Below, in pieces: positions 48,151 through 58,785 of a stretch of DNA of 64,000 nucleotides. The DNA is from Ctenosaura bakeri (Eukaryota > Chordata > Lepidosauria > Squamata > Iguanidae): positions 124,001 to 188,000 of the forward strand of contig CAOLHI010000149.1 in assembly GCA_948474755.1 (NCBI GenBank), in the 5' to 3' direction. A program made the translations under genes and the position numbers. Every line of letters begins with the position of its first letter. Within the stretch, counting starts at the first letter, position 1. The notes under the pieces were generated by a model. The model did not search any database, was not told where the DNA came from, and saw only the letters and a program-made list of their open reading frames with translations.

Positions 48151-51100
48151 TGTGCTGTATTTGACAAATCTTTAGACCCAGAGTAGACCACCTGATACTG
48201 TTTGGATGCTTTTAAATGCAATCCTCATAAGTAAGTTCCAATCCAGATTGCTAATATTTATGGATTTATGGGAGCTGAACTCTGAAACATCTATAGGATA
48301 CCAGGTTGCCTATCCTTGGTTTAAGCAGTTACAAACTGAGGTAGAATATTTAAAAAGATTAGCTATGTACTTTTAGAAATAACTGGTAGATCATATAAAG
48401 CTTTACTTGTTTAATTGGTGGGAACTCATTTCTATCAGGATTTTTAATAAGTGGAGCTGAGACTTAAACGTGTGAAATTATTTTTAAAGGTTTATTTATT
48501 ATGAAATATCACAACATAGAATGACACACAAAATACTAGAAATGTTCTTTCATTTTAATAATGAGCAATGTCTACCAATCTATTAAACAGTAAGCTATAT
48601 AAATATTTCCTTCAGTATCTCAATCATGTATATCACATCTTGAAAAATTACTTATCTGAATAAATTAATAAGTCAGTTAAAAGGCAAATTAATCAGCTAA
48701 AAATATTAATTTGTTGACAGCTCAGTTCTGAAGCATAAGAAAAAAAGGACATACTGATAGTACTTTGATAAACTTGATGATAGTGCTTGTGTTGAGTGTC
48801 CACATCATCCATACGGAAATGATAAACTAGATTCTACAAGACATGTCATCATGCTCTGAAAAATAAGCAGTTTGTCAGAACCAGCAGCAGGAAGTAGAGA
48901 CTGGATGAAAAGAGACCTTGGCTAGGCAAACATTTAAAAAGACATTTATTTCCTTTTTAAACTATCACATGGTGAAAATATTTTGTCTTTTATTTTTGGT
49001 CTGATTTAAGGTAAGTGAATATGTATCAAATGCCACAGTAGCATAATTTCACTTTAATGAGCTTAAAATATAAAAGTTGAGTGGAAAGTCTATTACTGTA
49101 TTTGCAAACTCAAATGCCCTGCTTCAGCTCTTTATGCTTCATGGGTCATACCTGGAGCTTTCCCACCAACTTTAGATTACTGTATTCCAAGACCCTAAAA
49201 TGAGGAAAATAGCCTTGAAAAGCAGGAGTGGCAAGAAGGCATCACACAGTTGGTTATACTGGCTGAGAATGGAAGAAAGGAAAGACTGTCTCTTTCTCAA
49301 TCATGCCTATATGGAACTCAGAAACAGTTTAGACTGTGGTGTTTGTGTATCAGCGATAAGGTAAATTTAACAAAGGGATAACTGAGTCTTATCTTTACTT
49401 GTATTTGACTTTAAAGTGGCCTTGTTAGTTACTTCTTACCAAACCTTTTGAAACTACAGTGGCTGAAGGTTATGCCAGTTTCAGAAATATACTCTAGGGA
49501 CAGATAAAGGTGGGTAATTTCTTACATCTCTCACTAGTTCTGCCATCCCAAGCTAATATTTGAAGAATGGCCTATAAGTGATGAGTGATAATACTAGCTG
49601 TAGTGTATCTTCTCAAGTGTGCCTACATTGTGGCACAGCTGGGTGCTTGTGGCACAAAACATGCTGTAAAATTCATCAGACACCTCCTTTGAAAGAGGTC
49701 TCAAAACTACAGAATCGCGGTCTCACCATCAATCCCTTTGCTGAAGGACGAATCCAACTTTATTAGAAACAGAGGTAGCAATCATGTACTTGGACTGCAA
49801 CTTGCAGCAGACACAGCCAGCACAGTCAATGATGAACAATGCTCAAACGTGTGGTCCACCAACATCAGATAATTCCCATACCTGTCACTGAGCCATGAAT
49901 CCTAACCCACATCAATTATGGCCCTATTTCATGTGACACTATCACACTCTTCAATGTTTTTTTTTTAAATTGGCACAACAAAGGCTGAGCTGTAACTTGC
50001 TCGTGGCTGAATGAGATGTGAACTCAGGGCTCTTGAGTTCAAATTCAATATTCTAAACAATAACACCACACTAATTCTCCACCTGGACATTTCAAAATAT
50101 TCTCTTTCAGCCTCCTTGAATTAGATGCCCTCCAGATGCTACTAGCCCCAGTGCCTGGAAAGGACAGGAGTTGCAGCTTATTACGTCTGGAGGCACAAGA
50201 CTCAGGTTGGTCTCTCTGTTCTGGTACTTTACTCAGGGACTGAGTTCACCAATGATACCAACCCAAATCTGTCCCAACCTGTTTCTGCTTAAATGACGGA
50301 GACTTCCCCACATCCCAGGGCAAACTGTTTCAGGGCTCACCTACTCCTACTTCAAAGGTCTTTCTTAACATCCAACTTAAATTCATCTCACAAGGCCCAC
50401 TCCAGTTACGCAGGAATGAAATCTCTCACGTGGTTCCACGAGTAGCATGCACACTTTATTCTACCAGACTGATTTTACTGAGAAGTCTCTGATCCTACTT
50501 CTTTCTCTATGAATAATACCACCATCTCCTAGGGCTATAGTTTGGAACCCAAACTTTCCTTTAAAAATGTTTTTAAGGAAAAGCAAACCGGTCCTATAAA
50601 ATACTGTACTACCAATTATATTACTTAACTCTTGTCGTCTGTCACCAAAATCTCTTCTATGGAATATGTCCAGGCTTGCCCAGAGGCCTCCTGCATGAAA
50701 TAATTACTGCCTGCCACCTTCTCACCCAAACTCAAGTACCGCTTCCCCTTCCTTTCCAGGGCACAAAATACTAAGGACCCTCCCACTTTTCAGAGCATCA
50801 TCGTAGTCATCCAGCCCCTCTACCCCCCCCCCGCTTTGCCCTGAGTTCTTTTCCATGCCTTCAACCAGGCAGGCCACCCAGCCACCTGCACCTAATCGCT
50901 TCCCTTCTTCCACACAAAAGCCCACAAACCTCTCCCAGTCGCCAGGCCCATCCGGAGTGGCTCCCTTTGTCAAGCTGGCATTGATCAGATCCAGACCTTG
51001 TAGGCCCACTGCTTCTTTTTACCCACAGACCCTCCACCAAACCCCCTCCACAACCCCTTAGCCTACGCCAGGAAAACTTCCAACCCCAATTTAAGCTGAA

Positions 51101-51480
51101 GTTCCTCCTAATGGTAATGCAACTTTCCAAACAAAGTCCAGGTCCCTCCTAACAATGCCTTCTCTTACTCTATGCGGGGGGGGGCGCAGCTACACTCCTT
51201 TTCTGGATTTCACCCTATTTCCAGGTGCAACCTCTCCGGTAGATCCAGGCATCTCTCACAGGATCCCCCCCCCAGTTTATTGTAGTTCATGGCACCAAAT
51301 CATTTCGGAACCAAACCTCATTGCGCTCCTGTTCCATCTCCGCCCCTGATTAAAAGTGTCCACTGGAGAGCAGTTTCTGACTCCTTCCCTGGTCCCCCTG
51401 GTTTGGGCGACGGGATTTCTAACTCCGGCTCACTCCGCAGCCACCCGCCTCTTTCCGGCCACCCCCGCCTTCGACTCCCT
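48151..51480. other. MEX3C intron, 5' part, largely unassigned
   Basis: No gene recognised. A possible hAT-like remnant lies near 49783-49880. GC content rises from about 50.7 kb towards exon 1, and the C-rich frames seen there (for example 51009-50722) reflect composition. Confidence 0.4.
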
Positions 51481-51523
51481 TCTCCCCCCCCGACCCTCGC
51501 AAGCCCCGCCGCCGCTCACTCAC

Positions 51524-52325
51524 CCTGCCGGCCCACGATCTCGGCCACATGCTCGGAGCTGGGCACCGGGACGCACTCGGTGGTGTTGACGCTCTTCCTC
51601 CTCAGCAGCGCCGCCTGCTCCCCGTTCAAGGCCGGCCCGGAGGGGATCCCGGCCGCCGCCGCCGCCGCCACTCCCCCTCCTCCGGGCGGCCCGTAGGCTT
51701 GGGAGAGCATGGCCGCCATCACCCCGGGGTGGACAACATCGTCGCCGGGTCCGTACAGCGCCCCGCCCAAGCCCACCGCTTCCGGAGCCTCGAAGGCCGG
51801 GCCGGCCGGGTGAGGAGGAGGCGGCGGCAGAGGAGGCGGCGGCGGGAGCAACACCGAGCCCAGCCCGGGGGGCAACAGCGGGGGCGAGGCCGGCAGCAGG
51901 AGCGAGGCCGGGCCTCCGCTTTCTCCCCCTCCCCCTCCTCCGGGCTCCAACAGTTCTTCGCCGCCGCCGCCGCCTCTTCCGTCGTCCTCCTCCTCAGGCG
52001 GCTCCTCCAAGTCGAGGTCCAGGTCGCCGCCGCCCCGCTCGGGAGCCGCCTCCTCCTCCTCCTCCTCCTCCTCCTCTTCCTCATGGAAGTCCCGGGAAGC
52101 CGCTGCCGGGGCCACCGCCTCGCCCTCCCGGAGGCCCAGGCAAGCCAGGCGGTCCCTCAGCAGCAGCGCGTCCGGCACAGCCGCCGACGGAGGCGCCGGA
52201 GGGTGGTGGTGGTGGTGGTGGTGGTGGTACTGGAGCAGGAGGCCCGGCGGCGGCCTTGGCGGCAGCAGCACCACCAGCTCGGGCGGCTCCTCCTGAGGCG
52301 ACGGCGAGGCGCTGCCGCTCGGCAT
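51524..52325 (-). CDS. MEX3C: MEX3C coding exon 1: low-complexity N-terminus and start of KH1
   Basis: This exon encodes residues 1-267 plus the first base of Gly268. The start [10 protein letters not shown] was chosen because it matches the known MEX3C N-terminus (MPSGS) and has G at -3 (CGCCGGCCATGC). Tracts include His8 (34-41), Glu11 (82-92), acidic [15 protein letters not shown] (101-115), Gly runs, Pro-rich 161-171, and Ala6 around 220-225. From about 233 the sequence becomes the conserved [18 protein letters not shown] and KH1 start, with the GRQG loop at 265-268 ending exactly at the splice donor. The full protein is 676 residues against about 659 in human; the difference lies in the repeat-rich N-terminus. 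The tracts are GC-rich triplet repeats prone to length change. Confidence 0.95.
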
Positions 52326-53300
52326 GGCCGGCGAAGGGAGCTCGGCTAGGCCGGGAGGAGGCGGCGGAGACGAGGAGGAGGAGGAGGAGGAGGGGGGCGG
52401 CGGCGGCGGCGACGTGCTCCGGCTACTCGGCCCTTGGCGACATGTTGGCTCCCCCGCCGCGGCGCCCACCGCCACCGCCGCTTCTTCTTCCTCCTCCTCC
52501 TCCCGCTCGGCCTGAGGCGAGGCGGTCGCGGCCTGGGCCTTGCTGCCGCCGCCGCCGCGGCCCCCACACGCCTCAGCACTTCTTTTGTTCCATGGCTGCT
52601 TCTCCGCGCCAGCTCCAGCAGCAGCAGCAGCGGCGGCCGCAAGCGGCGGCGGCTGTGGTGGCGGCGGCGGCGGCGGCCCAGGCAGCTCCAGCCCCGCCCC
52701 AAGCCGCTCCCCCAGCCGGGCGATTGGGTGCCGGCGGGAGCAGCAACAGCCGGTGCTCGGGCAGGGCCCCGAGGAAGGCGGCGGCGGCGGGAGCAGGAGG
52801 CGCGACGGGAGCAGCCACAGCGGGACCGGCTGCCGCTGCGAGGGCGGCGGGGAGAGGACGGAGGACGGAGGGCGGGCGGCGAGGACGGCTGCCGAGGGCG
52901 GTGGCCGGGATCGTGGCGGAGGCGGCGGTGGCTCCTCTCCTCCCTCCTCCTCCTCCTCCTGCTTTCTGGTCCCCTCAGACAGCATCCAGGCGCATAGCAG
53001 GCGCCCTCCTCTCGCCAGCCCAATCTCGGCCGCCGGGAGGGCGGCCCGGGATTGTTGGGTCGGCCCGGCGGGTATTGTGACGGGGGCGAGAGGGAAAAAG
53101 CTGAGGGGAAAACGCGCACACAGACGTACACGCACGGCAAGGCCTCGGGCCGGGTCAGGGTTGGTAGGAGGTTGAGGGGCGTCGAAGACGGGAAGACACT
53201 GAGGGGGAAAAGCTGAGGTAAAAAGAGAGCAGAAAAGAGCCGGGGAAAGGGGGAAGAAACAGCCAGGAGGGTGAGCGAGGGCCGTGTCCGCACCACCCTG
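52326..53300 (-). promoter_or_regulatory. MEX3C: MEX3C 5' UTR and CpG-island promoter
   Basis: Very GC- and CpG-rich DNA extends from inside exon 1 to about 53.3 kb and then drops sharply at the first foldback element. No TATA box is evident, as usual for such promoters. The start site cannot be placed from sequence. The exon-1 frame stays open upstream of MPSGS to 53135, with ATG codons at 52985 and 53135. Confidence 0.75.
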
Positions 53301-53481
53301 TTAAAGTGCTATTATTCCACTTTCGACAACCTGTGGAATCCCGGGGTTTGTAGTTTACTGAGGCGAAAGAGCTCCCTGGCTGAGGATTCTAAAGGCCCCG
53401 TTTTTAACCGCAAACCCCAGGATTGCACAGGATGTTGAAAGTGGAATAGTAGCACTATAACAGTGTAGTGCGGAAATGGCC
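53280..53481. mobile_element. Foldback MITE, copy C, at the edge of the MEX3C promoter
   Basis: Inverted ends GGCCGTGTCCGCACCACC and GTAGTGCGGAAATGGCC. Inner arms ATTATTCCACTTTCGACAAC and GATGTTGAAAGTGGAATAG. Flanks GAG and AAG are similar but not identical. Confidence 0.88.
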
Positions 53482-53749
53482 AAGGAAAAGAAATGTGTTT
53501 GGAAGAGAGAAAAACGAGTGGGAAGAAGCAGCAAAAGAAAGTTAAAAGCACCCTAAGAGGGAAAAAGGCTAAGGAAAAATATCCTCGAGGGGTTATTGTT
53601 ATTATTGCGAGAGCTGAGCCCTAGCGCTTGTTTTCCTAGAGCTGAGTGGCTTGGGCGTGGAAAGGCACAATAATAACATCGTAAAAAAATTACCCCAAGC
53701 GTGTCTCTAAGCGTGTACAGAAAGCCTTCCGCCTCCCTCGTCTAACTCT
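53482..53749. other. Spacer between two foldback elements upstream of MEX3C
   Basis: No feature recognised; AT content is higher than in the CpG island. Confidence 0.4.
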
Positions 53750-53905
53750 GGCCGTTTCCACACCAGACTGTTATAGTGCTATTATTCCACTTTCAACACC
53801 CTATGGAATGCTGGAGTTTGCAGTCCCTAAACTGCAAACCCCAGCATTCAATGGGATTTTGAAAGTGGAATAATAGCATTATAACAGTCTAGTGAGGAAA
53901 TGGCT
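53750..53905. mobile_element. Foldback MITE, copy D, with three-base target duplication
   Basis: Inverted ends GGCCGTTTCCACACCAGAC and GTCTAGTGAGGAAATGGCT, flanked by TCT on both sides (53747-53749 and 53906-53908). Arms meet around TTTGCAGTCCCTAAACTGCAAA. Confidence 0.88.
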
Positions 53906-54510
53906 TCTGCTGGCAGCCCCCTTAAGCTGTTTGGGAGGAAGGGTTTTCTGTTAAGGCTTGACACTCATTCAGAAAACCTCTAGCTCCAACCCTTTGGAAG
54001 TAAATGACTTTTTTTTTTCATCTATGACAGGTGGAGGAACCTGCCTTTCTTCTCCTCAACCAGAGCTGTTTGGAATAAGGAGGAGGTGTGTGTAGGTGTG
54101 TCACTTGGTGCAAATTAGCAGTGAAATCCACACAAGTTACTGGCCCACATTGGGTTTTTTTTATTATTAACCTCCTCTAGCACATAATCTACTTGAGTGC
54201 CACTTATGTTAAAGCTAGAAGGGCAGTTATTTGGACCCCTTTCTGAGTCACATGAGAAACTGATCTGTGACAAACAAGCTCACATTCTTTTTGAGTGGTC
54301 CCAACCATTGTGTGTCACAAAGGGTTGCTCTCTTTGCATCCAAGGCTGCCAATTTGATGAAAAAAGCGGTGGAAAGAACAGATAGTGTTTCATTTACTGG
54401 ATGGCATATTTTCATTTTGATGCAATGTAACCTAAAAATAGTAGAAATCATGTTTCTTGAATATAATGCGACAATGCAGTATTTTTATTCTAATTGTATT
54501 GCAATGCTGT
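53906..54510. other. Intergenic, unassigned
   Basis: No gene or repeat recognised. Confidence 0.4.
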
Positions 54511-54750
54511 TGGCCTAAATGCTCTGAAGGCACCACGTCCCATGTGAGTTTGGAAAGGAAGCAAGGTCAGCACTGATTAGTACTTGGAGGGGAGTCCACC
54601 AATGAATACCATGTGCTGTGAGCTCTGTTTTTTAAAAAAAGGAACTGATAAAACCGCCTCTGAATATTCCTTGCCTAAGAAAACCATGTGGAATTCATGG
54701 AGTTGCTGTGAAATCGACAGGCTACTTGAAGGTGCATACACAAACATAGT
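54511..54750 (+). mobile_element. 5S-rRNA-derived SINE (SINE3 type)
   Basis: The head resembles 5S rRNA: GCCTAAAT..., CACCACGTCCCATGTGAG, GGAAGCAAGGTCAGCACTGA, TTAGTACTTGGAGGGGAGTC, CACCAATGAATACC. The tail follows: CCGCCTCTGAATATTCCTTG, CCTAAGAAAACCATGTGGAA, CGACAGGCTACTTGAAGG, then ACACAAAC. The pol III internal control region of 5S lies in the head. Confidence 0.85.
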
Positions 54751-54764
54751 AATATTTATTTTTC

Positions 54765-54930
54765 CCATGAATTCCCACTAGATGACCTTGGGCAAGTCAC
54801 ACACTCTCAGCCTCGGTGGAAAGTAAAGACAAAACTTCCTCTGAACAAATCTTACCAAGAAAACCCCACAATAGGGTCTCCTTATGGTCGCCATAAGTTG
54901 AAAATAACTTGTAAGTACTCAACAAAAAAA
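54765..54930 (+). mobile_element. tRNA-derived SINE, copy 7 (5'-truncated)
   Basis: Body GATGACCTTGGGCAAGTCAC and CACACTCTCAGCCTC, then AACAAATCTTACCAAGAAAA, and tail GTCGCCATAAGTTGAAAATAAC. The tRNA head is missing; it follows the 5S-derived SINE directly. Confidence 0.75.
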
Positions 54931-55207
54931 TGTTTTATTATTTGTAATTTTTTAAAAATAGTTGGTAGCTTTGTTCAATAAACTGATCTGATCTGTTTGC
55001 CTTATCAGAAAAAGACAGGGAAATCCTCTTCCAGATTAACAATACTTATTACATTAGTGGTCTGGAAAAGGTTTTTGCTTGCTGTGGATGAGCAGAAGCC
55101 CCATGTATAAGTTGTGCTTAAGCACCCTTAGCATTGTTCACCTACATGACATGTTCTGTCAAGATTTGTTAAAACATGGCAGACAGTGGTCTTTATGGAT
55201 ATAGGTA
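54931..55207. other. Intergenic, unassigned
   Basis: Nothing recognised. Confidence 0.4.
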
Positions 55208-55375
55208 CTGTATTTGCCGGTGCATAAGATGCACCAGCGTATAAGACGTGCCCCATTTATACACCAGCAAATACTATTTGCCAGCATATAGGATGCGCTG
55301 GTGTATAAGACACACCCCATTTTCAAACAGCATTTCTTAGGGAAAAAAGTGAGCCTTATATGCCAGCAAATAGGG
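55208..55375. mobile_element. Short TA-flanked DNA transposon (Tc1/mariner-type MITE, tentative)
   Basis: Ends CTGTATTTGCCGGTGCATAA and TTATATGCCAGCAAATAGGG are inverted, with TA on each side (55206-55207, 55376-55377). The unit GGTGCATAAGATGC / GGTGTATAAGACAC recurs inside. Confidence 0.6.
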
Positions 55376-55377
55376 TA

Positions 55378-58300
55378 TGCGTTTATGGATAAAGGAGAGG
55401 AGTTTAAAATGAATCAGTGTTTGAAAGTGTGAGAGAGTGCATGTAGGAGTAATAAGCATTTGTATGATCTTGATTTTGAAGTACAAAATAAAATGCTAAG
55501 GATAATTCTTCAGTTTTAAAAAGATGTATCAAGATTTATTTATTTTTTGCTTTAAATTGCCACAGTGCAGTCTCTTATCTTCCTTGCTTGGTAAGATTAC
55601 AACTTTACGTTCTGTACGAAAGCACTGATTTTCAAACTTTGTCGTGGGGAGATTTGAGGCTTCTCAAAAGCTTAACAGGTTCTTGGTGATGATCAGTAAT
55701 GGCAGGTGAGCATCCTTCAGATAGAAAGACAGTTTGCTCATCACTCATGATCTTCTCTTTCAAGCAGGCCATACAGTCCATATCTGTCGTATGCATAGGG
55801 ATCATATTTAATTCATGCAGGACAATGCTGAGGCTTCCCAAGGATTCTGGGAGGTTTAATCCAAACAAGTAACTTTGCAGGATCCAGATATGATATTTTT
55901 AGATTCTGTGGTAGGCATGTCTGGTCAAAATGGTACAAAATCAGATTTCATTATCTTTATACTGCTTTTTAATTGTTTTTGTTGCTTGTTTAATATACTT
56001 AAGACAGATGTGGTTTTTAATGGATTGTTACGATTTCTTCTGTGCTGGTCTGTTGAAAATACTGCACTTTGAAAGGTAGGTTATAAAAATAGATGAATAA
56101 AAATAAACTTGAGCACATGTCTTAGAAGATGACTATAGTCCCAGCAGGGCGTTGGGGGACCATGACAGACATGGGGTTCTGTGGTGGAGGAATTTATATA
56201 GAAAGTTCTGGTGAAATCACTGCTTTCTGGATTAAAAATAAATGCAGGTTAAAATTCCCATTCTGCACACAAACATAATATAGCCAAGGGCTTTGGCTGG
56301 GAGTACAAATTGAAAGTTAAAAATATGTAGGATTTAGGTTTATTCCCATGATGCCATGGATGGAAGAATATATATGTTTTGAAAAATCCACTGTTTCCCA
56401 CAGTTTTGTCCCTGGTTCTATGTTCATATGGGTGTTCTACCTCAGTGTGACTATTCTAGTTCATTAGTCGGTGTAGGATGGCATTATGTTTTGGCCTCAC
56501 TGATAGATTTTCAGAATCTATTTTCTGGGATGCTAATCTCCACTAAAAATCCATGATGGAGCATGTGGTTAAATCTTCATATAATTTCACTGGGTACCAA
56601 AATTCTCACTACGTATTTCTTTTTATTTTCAGGTTCATATAAACTGGTTGTCTAAGGATTTTTAAAAGAGCCTTGCCAGGTTACTGTTAGGAAGAATAGG
56701 GAGAGAATTACTACAACCTTGCATTTAATTTCTCTCATAGAACTTAATGTGAAGCATAGACAATCAAGGCTGCAGAGAGATTTTCTTTTGTCCCCCTCCA
56801 CTCAAATTAGAAGCTAGCAATTTGTGTTTTTAAAAAGTAAATTTAGTTTTGCATTGAAAAGAAAGTACATATTTTGTGCTATCCCTTCTTTCTCTCTCTT
56901 GTCCTTTCATTAGTGCATAGCACTAATGTGCATAGCACTAATGAAAGTATTGATGTTACGCTTTGAACTGGAGAGACATAGGCTACCTATATGTGAATGT
57001 ACTTTTCCAGTCTTAATTTTATAGAAATGAACTTGTGATCCCTGCTTTGAAACATAATCATACGTTGACTATTCCACGAGGCAAATTATTTGTGGAGGGA
57101 TTTTAGCCTCTTTTGAGGGGGAGTGATGGGTGCTGCATTCCAGTGGGGAAATCACTTCAATCACAGTGGTTTACACTGAGCACAGTGTGCCACCAAGCAG
57201 GCTACATTTTCAGGTAGCTGCAATTTATGAGGTGTTATGAAAACTGCACTCCAAAATGTGATTGTTCCAAATGAAAAGGATTGCTAATGAGTGGAGGCTA
57301 GGAGGTACCAGAAACAATATGGTTGAAAACGGTCCCCCATAATTTTCAGTTTGGCCTGGAGGACAGTGATGCAAAGGGAGATGATATCTAAGCACAAAAC
57401 CCTTTTACAAATGCTTGCCATTTGATTCCACTGCATAACGCAGACATTGCAAAACTCTGAATAATTTAGCATTTTACAAAGCAACACATATTGGCACAAG
57501 CCCATTCATTTAACTTGGATTTCAGGTTTGAGCTGCTGATCTGTTTTTATAATTGAGGATGGAAGGACTACACCTTAGTTTGCACACAAGAGATGTTTAT
57601 CTACTTTAATTTTTAAAAGTCTTCCAGTGACATGTTTTGCTCAATCTCCTTTATTTACTTGTTCCTCTGCCTAGTTGTTCTTTCTGCTGCTGCATGTACA
57701 AGAGTGATAGAAGGGAGTTTTGTGATTCACAGAAGGTTGGCTCTTATTTCATCCTTTCTATACAGACAAATATTTGATAGGGGAATCCCAATATGGTGTC
57801 AACAGAGTTTAGGAAAAGAAGCTATCTCCAAGGATCTATTTTAATCAGAGTTTTTAGATTTTTTCCTTGGAAAAGAATATTTAGACTTTAGGTGATATAA
57901 AGCAGTTATGACGACACACTTATTGCCATTGCAATGATATGTTTCCCACACGCCTGAGGCTTTGAAAATAAGCCCTTGAGTCAGCCTGGCTGACACCCAC
58001 AAATCATTTAAAAAGGCTTTAGCCCCACTGATATCCATGGGACAGATAGACTTATTCCTGTGCTAGTAAGCAATGGTCTGGGGACAACATACTGCAATTG
58101 CTATACCAGCACTTGTGAAGTGGGATGTTGGAGTGTTCCTGCAGGAAAAAGCAGCAAATCAAACATTAAGGATTGGCTTGTAAATGTAAGAATACAGCTG
58201 TTCTTCAATCTAGTTTGCTTTTCAGTTATAAAGGAGTGAGGTTTTTCCATAAAGTAATAAAATGAAGCAGAATCAGAGAATGGCTTGCATATTGCCAGGA

Positions 58301-58620
58301 AATTGAGAGTGAGAGAAGTAAGTTGTGTCTGCATGCCTCATTAATGTAATAGATAATTTTTAGCAAATTTTTGTAAATAATTTTCTTCTCAAATTAATGA
58401 GAAATTTTAGCAATCCTCACTGTGAGAAAACTGACGTTTTTGTTGCCTATTCAGAGTTTGGAACATTTCATTACAAAATTTGCATTTAGATTTTTTATTT
58501 TTTTTTAGCATGGTATAAGTTACAAACTGCAATGATTCTCATAACTTCAGGATGTTTTTTATCAGAGTTTCTCAACACTCAAGAAACATGTTTTTACAAT
58601 TTTTTTAAAAAAAATTTGTA
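55378..58620. other. Intergenic, largely unassigned
   Basis: No gene recognised on either strand. A small palindrome with a tandem unit lies at 56904-56947. Several AT-rich stretches and T runs occur near 58500-58620. Confidence 0.4.
56904..56947. repeat. Short palindrome with a 15-bp tandem unit
   Basis: CTTTCATTAGTGC and GCACTAATGAAAG are inverted; between them GTGCATAGCACTAAT occurs twice in tandem. Confidence 0.85.
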
Positions 58621-58785
58621 ATATTCTTCTTCTTCATGGTCTCTGTGCCTCACACAATGGGAATCTTCGCACATGTGCAGTAGCTTTTCAGAAAGTTCCA
58701 GAGCTGAGCAGCTTGGCGGGAACCCCTCCCCATCCGGTACTGAGCATGCTCAGTCCCTCCAAGTTAACGGTCTGTCCTCAGTTTC

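Larger units (their letters stand above)
19640..51523 (-). other. MEX3C: MEX3C intron, about 31.9 kb
   Basis: The donor reads CAGG|GTGAGTGAG (exon ends at 51524) and the acceptor CTCTGTGCAG|GTTGCAAAA (exon starts at 19639). The phase fits exactly: one base of the Gly codon on one side and two on the other. The intron holds L1, BovB, SINE and MITE insertions listed separately. No other host exon was recognised in it on either strand. Confidence 0.93.

Noticed and set aside
52256..53080. Long plus-strand open frame (274 codons) antisense to MEX3C exon 1
   Set aside because: It lies in very GC-rich DNA where stops are rare, is rich in Arg/Ala/Gly/Pro from triplet repeats, and mirrors the MEX3C sense frame.
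52346..53296. Minus-strand frame of 316 codons overlapping the MEX3C leader
   Set aside because: Its frame differs from MEX3C, it is Arg/Pro/Ser low complexity, and it runs out into a foldback MITE; best explained by composition.
54511..54600. A genuine 5S rRNA gene
   Set aside because: The 5S-like part is diverged, joined to a SINE tail, and has related degraded copies elsewhere in the window.
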